DNA of 20,209 nucleotides from Pollutimonas bauzanensis_A (GTDB taxonomy: Bacteria > Pseudomonadota > Gammaproteobacteria > Burkholderiales > Burkholderiaceae_B), in assembly GCF_040393045.1 (NCBI RefSeq), contig NZ_JBEBUX010000070.1:1-20209 (forward strand). The letters run 5' to 3'. A program made the translations under genes and the position numbers. Positions within the stretch are counted from its first letter, which is position 1. Each line of letters starts with the position of its first letter. Under the pieces are notes generated by a model, which searched no databases, was not told the DNA's origin, and was given only the letters and a program-made list of their open reading frames with translations. This document shows, one piece after another, positions 7,834 to 14,905 of this stretch.

Positions 7834-7842
7834 ATAATATCA
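7834..7842 (-). promoter_or_regulatory. possible extended -10 promoter of pbpG
   Basis: On the minus strand TGATATTAT fits the extended -10 pattern TGnTATAAT with one mismatch and lies 36-44 bases before the pbpG ATG, in an AT-rich stretch. No consensus -35 sits 17-18 bases further upstream; extended -10 promoters can work without one. Confidence 0.35.
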
Positions 7843-7919
7843 GAAAAACACAAATATATTAGCTAGTTACACCAATCTTCTAATTTATTTTTTAAGTATT
7901 GAGCCTGCGAGCATGATAA

Positions 7920-9209
7920 TTAAGGTGAAACACTGTTTTTGTATACAGTGCATTCGACTCGACGTGCCCGATAGAGTAGAAATCCTATGATGCTTAAATT
8001 GACCAGGTTCCATACCGTACCGTTGATGAAGGCGGCTTGGTAAGACCCGGTCAGGTCATAAATGGCGCCAGACATCCAGCCGCCCAATGCCATTCCGAAC
8101 AAGGTGGCCATCAATACGGTGCCAACCCGTGCGCCGGCTTCTTTCGGCGTGAAGTATTCACGCACAATCAAGGCGTACGAGGGAACGATACCACCCTGGA
8201 ATAGGCCGAACAGAGCCGATATCACATAAAGCGAAACCAGGCCGTTACTGGTCAGGAACAAACAAAGGGCGACGCCTTGAAGCAGCGAGCCCAGTAACAG
8301 CGTACGCAGTCCACCGATATGATCGGATATCCACCCCGATACCAGCCGGCTGACGATGCCCAGCCCCAGCATCAGCGCCAACATCTCGGCGCCGCGCGCA
8401 GCACCGAAACCCAAGTCGCCGCAATAGGCCACGATATGCACTTGGGGCATGGCCATTGCAACGCAACAGGCGACGCCGGCTACGCATAGCAAGCCCTGCA
8501 GGGCGCCGGGAGTAAAGCCCAAGGGACGGTTGGGGTCTGATCTGGCCGCCTCGAGGGCGAACCGGGTACGAGGTTTGGAGCTCGGACTAGCGGCGGCGCT
8601 GATAGAGGGCGGACGCCGACGGTACACCAGCGCCAAGGGGAGCATGGCGAGCAGGCAAAAGACGCCTATGCCCATATACATATGGCGCCATCCGACGGTA
8701 TCGATGAAGTGCTGCATGATCGGAGGCCATACTGCACCCGCCAAGTAGTTGCCGCTCATGCATATGGCAACGGCAATTCCGCGGCGCCGCGTAAACCACT
8801 GCGACGTGTCGGCGACCAGGGGTGCAAATGAAGCCGCAGTGCCCAGCAGGCCAATCAGCAAGCCTTGAATAATGACGAATTGCCACAGACTGTTGGCCGA
8901 GCCGGCCAGGATGAACCCGCAGCTCAGCCCCAAGGTGCCGACGATGATAGGCATCATGACGCCGAAACGATCTGATAGCCGCCCCATAAGAATACCGCCC
9001 AGACCAAAACCCACCATGGTCAACGTATACGGCAGGGAAGCGTCGGAACGGCTTACGCCGAAGTCTGCCTGGATTTGCGGTAGCACCACGGTAACCGAAT
9101 ACATGCCGGACCCGCCGATGGTCATCAGCAACAGCGATACGATCAGTCGCGTCCAGGCGTAAGGGGACTCAGCATCTTTGGAACTGGGGGGAGGGGCGAG
9201 GCTCGTCAT
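7920..9209 (-). CDS. MFS transporter, 12-TM, monocarboxylate-transporter/OFA-like
   Basis: This is an inner-membrane secondary transporter of 429 residues with two blocks of six hydrophobic segments and a central cytoplasmic loop (about residues 196-228, rich in Arg and Ser). The MFS signature between TM2 and TM3 is GRLSDRFG (residues 76-83). A related motif, SGWISDHIGG, occurs at the equivalent place in the second half. The N-terminus (YAWTRLIVSLLLMTIGGSGMYSVTVVLPQIQADFGVS) resembles bacterial monocarboxylate and OFA-type carriers. The substrate cannot be read from the sequence. The gene is 48 bases downstream of the LysR gene on the same strand. Its own ribosome site is poor, but a 24-codon ORF with a strong ribosome site ends on its start codon (ATGA overlap), so translation may depend on coupling. 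A role as a drug or organic-acid exporter beside the RND pump is possible but unproven. Confidence 0.88.
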   Translation of the reverse strand: MTSLAPPPSSKDAESPYAWTRLIVSLLLMTIGGSGMYSVTVVLPQIQADFGVSRSDASLPYTLTMVGFGLGGILMGRLSDRFGVMMPIIVGTLGLSCGFILAGSANSLWQFVIIQGLLIGLLGTAASFAPLVADTSQWFTRRRGIAVAICMSGNYLAGAVWPPIMQHFIDTVGWRHMYMGIGVFCLLAMLPLALVYRRRPPSISAAASPSSKPRTRFALEAARSDPNRPLGFTPGALQGLLCVAGVACCVAMAMPQVHIVAYCGDLGFGAARGAEMLALMLGLGIVSRLVSGWISDHIGGLRTLLLGSLLQGVALCLFLTSNGLVSLYVISALFGLFQGGIVPSYALIVREYFTPKEAGARVGTVLMATLFGMALGGWMSGAIYDLTGSYQAAFINGTVWNLVNLSIIGFLLYRARRVECTVYKNSVSP

Positions 9210-9280
9210 AGACCGTATTGGACATGATAAGTCCCGGGTTGTGTTGATAATGCGTTGTTAAAACACGCTTTCTTCAACAT
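9206..9280 (-). CDS. possible 24-residue leader peptide coupled to the MFS transporter gene
   Basis: On the minus strand an ATG at 9280 opens 24 codons (MLKKACFNN... ending VQYGL) and stops with TGA at 9206-9208. That stop overlaps the MFS start codon as ATGA. GGAGG precedes the ATG by six bases, the strongest ribosome site in this part of the window. The ORF begins inside the last 23 bases of the LysR coding sequence, in another frame. The layout is typical of translational coupling: ribosomes finishing this peptide would restart on the MFS gene. It might instead be chance, since the peptide is short and resembles nothing I know. Confidence 0.35.
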   Translation of the reverse strand: MLKKACFNNALSTQPGTYHVQYGL

Positions 9281-10274
9281 TTTTCTCCTCCATCATGTGC
9301 ATGACGGTGTGGGGCTTGTTGTGCCCGGCAAATACACACTCCCGCTTCTCAGCCATGCTCTCCTTGCAACCGCTCAGCAAATAGCAGCGCTGGAATAGTT
9401 CGCTGACCCAATCGACAAAGACACGAACTTTAGGCGACAGATGACGATTGTGTTGATACACCACCGAAATCGGCATTGGTGACGGCGTCCAGTCTGACAA
9501 CACTTCACGCAACGCGCCTGACTCCAGGTGCGGGGCCACCATATAGCGCGCTGGTTGAATGATGCCAAATCCATTGACACCGCAGGAGACATAAGCTTCT
9601 GCGTCATTGACAGCGACACTGCCCGGTACAGCTACTGCGGTGGGCTTGCCATCTATGGTGAAGCTCCAGTCCATATTGCGGCCTGTGCGGCCGGAAAAGT
9701 AATGAACGGCGCGATGCTCTTTAAGCTGTTCGATGGTGCGTGGTTCGCCATATCGCTCTAAATAGGAGGGCGCCGCGCATGTAATGCTTTCAAAAGTACC
9801 GATCCGCTTTGCCACCATGCTTGAGTCTTGAAGTTCGCCAACCCGAATGACGCAATCGACGGCCTCTTGCACCATATCGACAGGCCGGTCGCTCATGCCA
9901 ATGGCCAATTCGATGTCGGGGTATCGGCTGTGGAATTCGCATAAGGCGGGAATCAGAATTAAGCGTCCGATAGATGGCGGCGTGTCAATACGCAGCCGGC
10001 CCTGCGGCCCCTGTGCAATGTCGCGAAACGAGGCTTCTGCGTCTTCGAGGTCGGCCAGTATGCGTATACAGCGTTCGTAATACGAAGCGCCATCCGGCGT
10101 CAAACTTAGGCGGCGCGTTGTCCGATTCAGCAAGCGCACCTTCAGCATACGCTCAAGGCCTTGAATAGTCGTGCTGACAGTGGCGCGAGGCAAGCCCAGG
10201 CTATCGGCGGCCTGGGTAAAACTGTTGGCATCTACCACTCGTGTAAATACTTGCATAGCCTGGAAGCGGTCCAA
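9258..10274 (-). CDS. LysR-family transcriptional regulator (CrgA/DmlR-like), divergent from the efflux operon
   Basis: This is a DNA-binding regulator of 338 residues. The N-terminal winged helix-turn-helix is clear (FTRVVDANSFTQAADSLGLP, then the recognition helix RATVSTTIQGLERML and the wing NRTTRRLSLTPDG). An effector-binding periplasmic-binding-protein-like domain follows (LRIDTPPSIGRLILIPAL onward, with CVIRVGEL and ITCAAPSYLERYG). The start is taken as TTG at 10274, with GGGAG six bases before it and the family start LDRFQAMQVF. The open frame extends 130 codons further without homology, and the internal ATG at 10256 is the alternative. The usual C-terminus (VFVDWVSELFQ) is followed by a tail of about 41 residues with two Cys and three His not normal for the family. 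It most likely controls the divergent pump operon and itself, and possibly the downstream MFS gene. Confidence 0.88.
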   Translation of the reverse strand: MDRFQAMQVFTRVVDANSFTQAADSLGLPRATVSTTIQGLERMLKVRLLNRTTRRLSLTPDGASYYERCIRILADLEDAEASFRDIAQGPQGRLRIDTPPSIGRLILIPALCEFHSRYPDIELAIGMSDRPVDMVQEAVDCVIRVGELQDSSMVAKRIGTFESITCAAPSYLERYGEPRTIEQLKEHRAVHYFSGRTGRNMDWSFTIDGKPTAVAVPGSVAVNDAEAYVSCGVNGFGIIQPARYMVAPHLESGALREVLSDWTPSPMPISVVYQHNRHLSPKVRVFVDWVSELFQRCYLLSGCKESMAEKRECVFAGHNKPHTVMHMMEEKNVEESVF

Positions 10275-10334
10275 GAGTTTCTCCCAATAAGAAATGGAAA
10301 CCAGAACGTGGGCGTTGAAGCCAGAGTTTGATTG

Positions 10335-10349
10335 TTCGTTATAAACGAA
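10335..10349. promoter_or_regulatory. LysR-type operator candidate (TTCGTT-ATA-AACGAA)
   Basis: A perfect inverted repeat with six-base arms and a three-base spacer. It contains the T-N11-A pattern (TCG...CGA) that LysR proteins recognise. It lies 61 bases upstream of the LysR start and 110 bases upstream of the efflux adaptor gene, the classic place for an autoregulator that also controls a divergent operon. Binding by the adjacent LysR is an inference. Confidence 0.55.
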
Positions 10350-10384
10350 TAGTGTTGATAAAAAATTGGTATTTATCTGTTTTT

Positions 10385-10415
10385 GCGAAAAGTAAATAAT
10401 ACTCGCTCTTTTCGC
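10385..10415. promoter_or_regulatory. inverted repeat GCGAAAAG-N15-CTTTTCGC upstream of the efflux operon
   Basis: Eight-base perfect arms separated by 15 AT-rich bases, ending 43 bases before the adaptor ATG. The arms are spaced about two helical turns apart centre to centre, which would suit a dimeric regulator, and the spacer contains AT-rich sequence (TAATAC at 10397-10402) that could be a -10. It might be a second operator or the activation site for the LysR protein. No T tract follows, so a terminator is unlikely. Confidence 0.4.
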
Positions 10416-10458
10416 GAATTCATAGCCAGTCTTCAAAAGACCCGGCCCAAGGACAATT

Positions 10459-11682
10459 ATGCTTTTACTGCGCAACCGATACGCCATGGCGGCACTTGCC
10501 GCGGCCATTTTTTTCGGCGGCATTGCTGTGCTTCGTGTCAACACCGGCATTGCCCGGGATGCTGTTGCATCCATTCCTGATCCGGCAGTGTCCGTCGACG
10601 TGGCAACCGTGGCCACACAGAAGATTACCGATTGGCATGAGTATTCTGGCCGTTTGGAAGCCATCGATCAAGTGGAAATTCGCTCTCTGGTGTCTGGAAC
10701 CCTGACCGCCGTGCATTTCACAGATGGCAGCCTGGTTGAAAAGGGCGATGAGCTGTTTACGATAGACCCGCGTCCCTATCAAGCGGCGCTGGATCATGCC
10801 ACAGCGCTTGTCGCAGCGGCTCAGGCCCGCGTTGCTTATACATCCTCCGATCTGGCCCGGGCAGGGCGCCTGTTGGCGGGCAATGCCATTGCGAAACGTG
10901 ACTATGAAGAAAAGCGCAATGCGTCCCGCGGCGCCGTTGCTGATTTGCAGGCCGCCAAGGCGACGCTCGCATCGGCGAGCCTGGACCTGGAACACACTCG
11001 GATTGTTGCTCCTATTGCCGGGCGGGTATCTCGCGCCGAGGTCACGCCTGGAAATGTGATTGCGGCCGGCGCAAACTCAGCGCCTTTGACCTCACTGGTG
11101 TCGGTGTCGCACATGTATGCCTCGTTTGAGGTTGATGAGCAAAGCTTCCTGAAATTCGTGGGTCCGTCCAGCGCTTCAGGAAGTGAGCGTACGCCAGTAT
11201 TTTTGGGGCTGGCTAACGAAGAGGGCTACCCCCGTCCGGGAAAACTGGCTTCAGTGGATAACCGCTTGGATACCTCATCCGGAACCATACGCGTGCGGGC
11301 TGTGTTTGATAATCCTGGCGGCAAACTCGTGCCCGGTCTTTATGCTCGTATCCGCTTGGGTGGCGGTGCTCCGCACGATGCCGTGTTGGTCGACGAAAAA
11401 GCGATTGGGACTGATCAGAACAAGCGGTTTGTGGTGGTTGTGAATGACGACAACAAGACTGCCTACCGAGAAGTCCGGCTGGGCGCCAGCCAGGACGGCG
11501 GTCGGGTTGTTCAAGCGGGCTTGAAAGCGGGGGAACGCATTGTAGTGAATGGTTTGCAGCGTATTCGTCCAGGCGATGTCGTCACGCCCCAACCCACGCC
11601 AGCGCTTGCAACGGGAGCACCCGCGAAACTGGCGGTGTCGGATGCCGTTTCGAACGGTTCCAGTCCGGCCGACAACTCTTAA
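10459..11682 (+). CDS. mexE: RND efflux periplasmic adaptor subunit, MexE-like
   Basis: This membrane fusion protein links the inner-membrane pump to the outer-membrane channel. It has 407 residues. An N-terminal hydrophobic segment (residues 9-26) serves as membrane anchor or signal; it has no lipobox Cys. The first lipoyl half follows (YSGRLEAIDQVEIRSLVSGTL, about 63-83), then VEKGDELFTIDPRPYQAALD, a helical hairpin (about 100-170, AAQARVAYTSSDLARAGRLL) and the second lipoyl half (RIVAPIAGRVSRAEVTPGNVI). The beta-barrel and membrane-proximal domains carry the family motif KLASVDNRLDTSSGTIRVRAVFDN and LVPGLYARIRL. AAGGA lies five bases before the ATG. The gene is first in a three-gene operon, with the pump gene starting 18 bases after its stop. 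The MexE assignment rests on the pump's similarity to MexF. Confidence 0.93.
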   Translation: MLLLRNRYAMAALAAAIFFGGIAVLRVNTGIARDAVASIPDPAVSVDVATVATQKITDWHEYSGRLEAIDQVEIRSLVSGTLTAVHFTDGSLVEKGDELFTIDPRPYQAALDHATALVAAAQARVAYTSSDLARAGRLLAGNAIAKRDYEEKRNASRGAVADLQAAKATLASASLDLEHTRIVAPIAGRVSRAEVTPGNVIAAGANSAPLTSLVSVSHMYASFEVDEQSFLKFVGPSSASGSERTPVFLGLANEEGYPRPGKLASVDNRLDTSSGTIRVRAVFDNPGGKLVPGLYARIRLGGGAPHDAVLVDEKAIGTDQNKRFVVVVNDDNKTAYREVRLGASQDGGRVVQAGLKAGERIVVNGLQRIRPGDVVTPQPTPALATGAPAKLAVSDAVSNGSSPADNS

Positions 11683-11700
11683 TAGCGTCTTTGAGCCCCC

Positions 11701-14700
11701 ATGAATATCTCTAAATTTTTTATCGATCGCCCCATTTTCGCGGGCGTATTATCGATTCTGGTTTTGCTGGCGGGTGCCCTGGCAGTCTTCCAGCTGCCTA
11801 TTTCGGAGTACCCGGAAGTCGTACCGCCGTCGGTAGTGGTGCGCGCGCAGTATCCGGGCGCCAATCCCAAGGTCATTGCCGAAACCGTTGCCGCGCCGTT
11901 GGAGGAATCCATAAACGGTGTGGAAGATATGTTGTACATGCAGTCGCAAGCAAACAGCGATGGCAACCTGACCGTGACCATCAATTTCAAATTGGGTGTG
12001 GATCCCGACAAAGCCCAGCAGTTGGTGCAGAACCGCGTCGCCCAGGCTATGCCTCGGTTGCCTGAGGAGGTCCAGCGGCTGGGCGTGACGACGATAAAAA
12101 GCTCGCCTACTTTGACCATGGTAGTGCATCTGATTTCGCCCGATGATCGCTACGACATGACATATCTGCGCAATTACGCAGTGCTTAATGTCAAAGACAG
12201 ACTGTCGCGCATCGCCGGCGTGGGAGAGGTTCAGCTCTGGGGCGCTGGTAATTATTCCATGCGTGTGTGGTTGAATCCGCAGAAAGTTGCGCAGCGCGGC
12301 TTGGCGGCAACGGATGTGATTGCCGCAATCCGGGAGCAGAACGTGCAGGTTGCCGCCGGTGTTATCGGCGCTTCGCCGAGCCTGGCAGATGTGCCGTTGC
12401 AATTGTCGGTCAACGCCCAAGGCAGGCTGCAGACAGAAGAAGAATTTGCCGATATCGTGCTTAAGACATCGGCCGATGGCGGGGTGACTCGGCTTGGGGA
12501 TGTTGCGCGGATAGAGCTCGCCTCGTCTGAATACGGTTTGCGTTCCTTGCTTGATAACAAGCCGGCTGTAGCGTTGGGGATCATGCAGTCGCCTGGCGCG
12601 AACGCGTTGGCTGTGTCCGACGAGGTGCGCGCCGTGATGAAAGAGCTGTCGGCGGATTTTCCGGCGTCGGTGGAAAGCCGCATCGTCTATGACCCTACCC
12701 AGTTCGTGCGTTCCAGCATCAATGCGGTTGTCGTCACGTTGCTGGAAGCTATTGCGCTGGTGGTGCTGGTTGTTATTATTTTCTTGCAAACCTGGCGGGC
12801 GTCGATCATTCCCTTGCTTGCTGTGCCCGTCTCGATCGTCGGCACCTTTGCCCTGATGCTGGCTTTTGGGTACACCATTAATGCCTTATCGCTTTTCGGT
12901 CTGGTATTGGCCATTGGCATCGTTGTCGATGACGCTATCGTCGTAGTGGAAAATGTAGAACGCAACATTGCAGAAGGCTTATCGCCGCGAGATGCGACGT
13001 ATCGCGCAATGCGGGAAGTCAGCGGCCCTATTGTTGCGATCGCACTCACGTTGGTAGCGGTGTTCGTGCCGCTCGCTTTCATGACGGGACTAAGCGGCCA
13101 GTTCTTCAAGCAATTTGCCATGACGATAGCGATTTCCACGGTTATCTCGGCATTTAATTCTTTGACGCTTTCTCCCGCACTGGCGGCACTATTGCTTAAA
13201 GGCCATACCGAAAAACCAGACTGGTTGACGCGTGTCATGAATCGGGTGCTGGGCGGGTTTTTTGCCCGATTCAATCGATTCTTCAGCCGCTCGTCTGATC
13301 TTTATGCCACGGGTGTGAAAGGCGTGATTTCACGTAAGGCATCTTCGATGGGGGTTTATCTTGTGTTGCTGGCGCTGACGGTAGGCATTTCGTATGTCGT
13401 GCCCGGCGGTTTTGTCCCCGCACAAGATAAACAATACCTGATCAGCTTTGCTCAATTGCCTAGCGGTGCATCATTGGATCGCACAGAAAGCGTGATACGT
13501 CGCATGACTGATATTGCGTTAAAGCAGCCCGGCGTGGCCAATGCTATTGCGTTTCCGGGGTTGTCCATCAATGGCTTTACCAATAGTTCCAGCGCCGGCA
13601 TCGTATTCGTTACGCTGGACCCGTTCAAGGAACGTCGTGCATCTGAGCTGTCGGCCGATGCCATAGCAGGAGCGCTTAATCAGCAGTTTTCGGATATCAA
13701 GGATTCCTTTATTGCTGTTTTTCCTCCGCCTCCTGTTATGGGGTTGGGGACGGTCGGAGGATTCAAGTTGCAGATCGAGGATCGCGCAGCGTTGGGCTAT
13801 ACGGCGTTGGACGCGGCGGCTCAGGCCTTCCTGGCCGAAGCGCGAAATAGCCCGGAACTAGGCCCGGCCTTTTCCAGCTATCAGATCAATGTGCCGCAAT
13901 TGGACGTGGATCTGGATCGGGTCAAGGCCAAGCAGCTTGGCGTGCCGGTGACCGACGTGTTCGACACCATGCAAATTTATCTGGGCTCTTTGTATGTCAA
14001 TGACTTTAACCGTTTTGGGCGTGTATACCAGGTAAGGGCACAGGCCGACGCTCCTTATCGGTCAAGGCCTGAAGATATCCTGCAACTCAAGACTCGTAAT
14101 AGTTCGGGGGATATGGTGCCGCTTTCTTCATTGGTTACGGTATCGCCTACCTATGGCCCGGAAATGGTTGTTCGCTATAACGGCTACGCTGCTGCCGATA
14201 TCAATAGCGGCCCTGCGCCGGGTTATTCATCGGACCAGGCCCAGGCTGCTGCAGAGCGTATTGCGGCCAAAACATTGCCGCGCGGGGTCAAATTCGAGTG
14301 GACCGATCTGACGTACCAGCAAATTCTGGCGGGCAACGCGGGTATCTGGATATTCCCCATAAGCGTGTTGCTGGTGTTCCTGGTGCTGGCCGCCTTGTAT
14401 GAAAGTTTGGTGCTGCCACTGGCGGTAATCCTGATCGTTCCAATGAGCATCTTGGCGGCACTGACCGGGGTCTGGCTGACAGGTGGCGACAACAATATTT
14501 TCACCCAAATCGGCTTGATGGTGCTTGTGGGGTTGGCTTGTAAGAATGCCATTTTGATCGTGGAGTTTGCCCGGGAACTGGAGCTGCAGGGCGCCACCCC
14601 GTTGAAAGCCGCGATAGAAGCAAGCCGCTTGCGGTTGCGTCCTATCTTGATGACTTCGATCGCGTTCATTATGGGTGTGGTCCCATTGCTGACTTCGACC

Positions 14701-14886
14701 GGAGCCGGTTCTGAGATGCGTCATGCAATGGGTGTCGCTGTTTTCTTTGGCATGCTGGGCGTTACGTTATTCGGGTTGTTCCTGACACCGGTGTTTTATG
14801 TGTTGCTACGTTCGCTGGGTGGCCGCGCCTTGCATTCGGCGACCAAGCACGAAGCCCCCATGCTGGCGACAACCACTGAACATTAA
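11701..14886 (+). CDS. mexF: RND multidrug efflux pump, HAE1 family, MexF-like inner-membrane transporter
   Basis: This is a proton-driven exporter of 1061 residues, the full length of MexF-type pumps. It begins with the family N-terminus MNISKFFIDRPIFAGVLS. The proton-relay residues are intact: Asp410 and Asp411 in TM4 (GIVVDDAIVVVENVERN) and Lys948 in TM10 (GLACKNAILIVEFA). The periplasmic porter segments FPGLSINGFTNSSSAGIVFV and FPPPPVMGLGTVGGFKLQ read almost as in MexF. The known MexF exports chloramphenicol, fluoroquinolones and trimethoprim; those substrates are an inference here. Several long antisense frames inside the gene are shadows. The ribosome site is weak, and the 18-base gap to the adaptor gene suggests translation linked to it. 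Confidence 0.95.
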   Translation: MNISKFFIDRPIFAGVLSILVLLAGALAVFQLPISEYPEVVPPSVVVRAQYPGANPKVIAETVAAPLEESINGVEDMLYMQSQANSDGNLTVTINFKLGVDPDKAQQLVQNRVAQAMPRLPEEVQRLGVTTIKSSPTLTMVVHLISPDDRYDMTYLRNYAVLNVKDRLSRIAGVGEVQLWGAGNYSMRVWLNPQKVAQRGLAATDVIAAIREQNVQVAAGVIGASPSLADVPLQLSVNAQGRLQTEEEFADIVLKTSADGGVTRLGDVARIELASSEYGLRSLLDNKPAVALGIMQSPGANALAVSDEVRAVMKELSADFPASVESRIVYDPTQFVRSSINAVVVTLLEAIALVVLVVIIFLQTWRASIIPLLAVPVSIVGTFALMLAFGYTINALSLFGLVLAIGIVVDDAIVVVENVERNIAEGLSPRDATYRAMREVSGPIVAIALTLVAVFVPLAFMTGLSGQFFKQFAMTIAISTVISAFNSLTLSPALAALLLKGHTEKPDWLTRVMNRVLGGFFARFNRFFSRSSDLYATGVKGVISRKASSMGVYLVLLALTVGISYVVPGGFVPAQDKQYLISFAQLPSGASLDRTESVIRRMTDIALKQPGVANAIAFPGLSINGFTNSSSAGIVFVTLDPFKERRASELSADAIAGALNQQFSDIKDSFIAVFPPPPVMGLGTVGGFKLQIEDRAALGYTALDAAAQAFLAEARNSPELGPAFSSYQINVPQLDVDLDRVKAKQLGVPVTDVFDTMQIYLGSLYVNDFNRFGRVYQVRAQADAPYRSRPEDILQLKTRNSSGDMVPLSSLVTVSPTYGPEMVVRYNGYAAADINSGPAPGYSSDQAQAAAERIAAKTLPRGVKFEWTDLTYQQILAGNAGIWIFPISVLLVFLVLAALYESLVLPLAVILIVPMSILAALTGVWLTGGDNNIFTQIGLMVLVGLACKNAILIVEFARELELQGATPLKAAIEASRLRLRPILMTSIAFIMGVVPLLTSTGAGSEMRHAMGVAVFFGMLGVTLFGLFLTPVFYVLLRSLGGRALHSATKHEAPMLATTTEH

Positions 14887-14905
14887 GCATTACCGGAATA
14901 GAGTC

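Noticed and set aside
10275..10664. 130-codon upstream extension of the first LysR frame
   Set aside because: No family homology, overlaps the divergent efflux promoter and the start of mexE, and a TTG with a good ribosome site at 10274 gives a normal LysR N-terminus.
11749..12789. 346-codon open frame on the minus strand inside mexF
   Set aside because: It is fully antisense to a strongly conserved pump gene, its translation is rich in His, Arg and Gln with no domain pattern, and it has no suitable upstream context.
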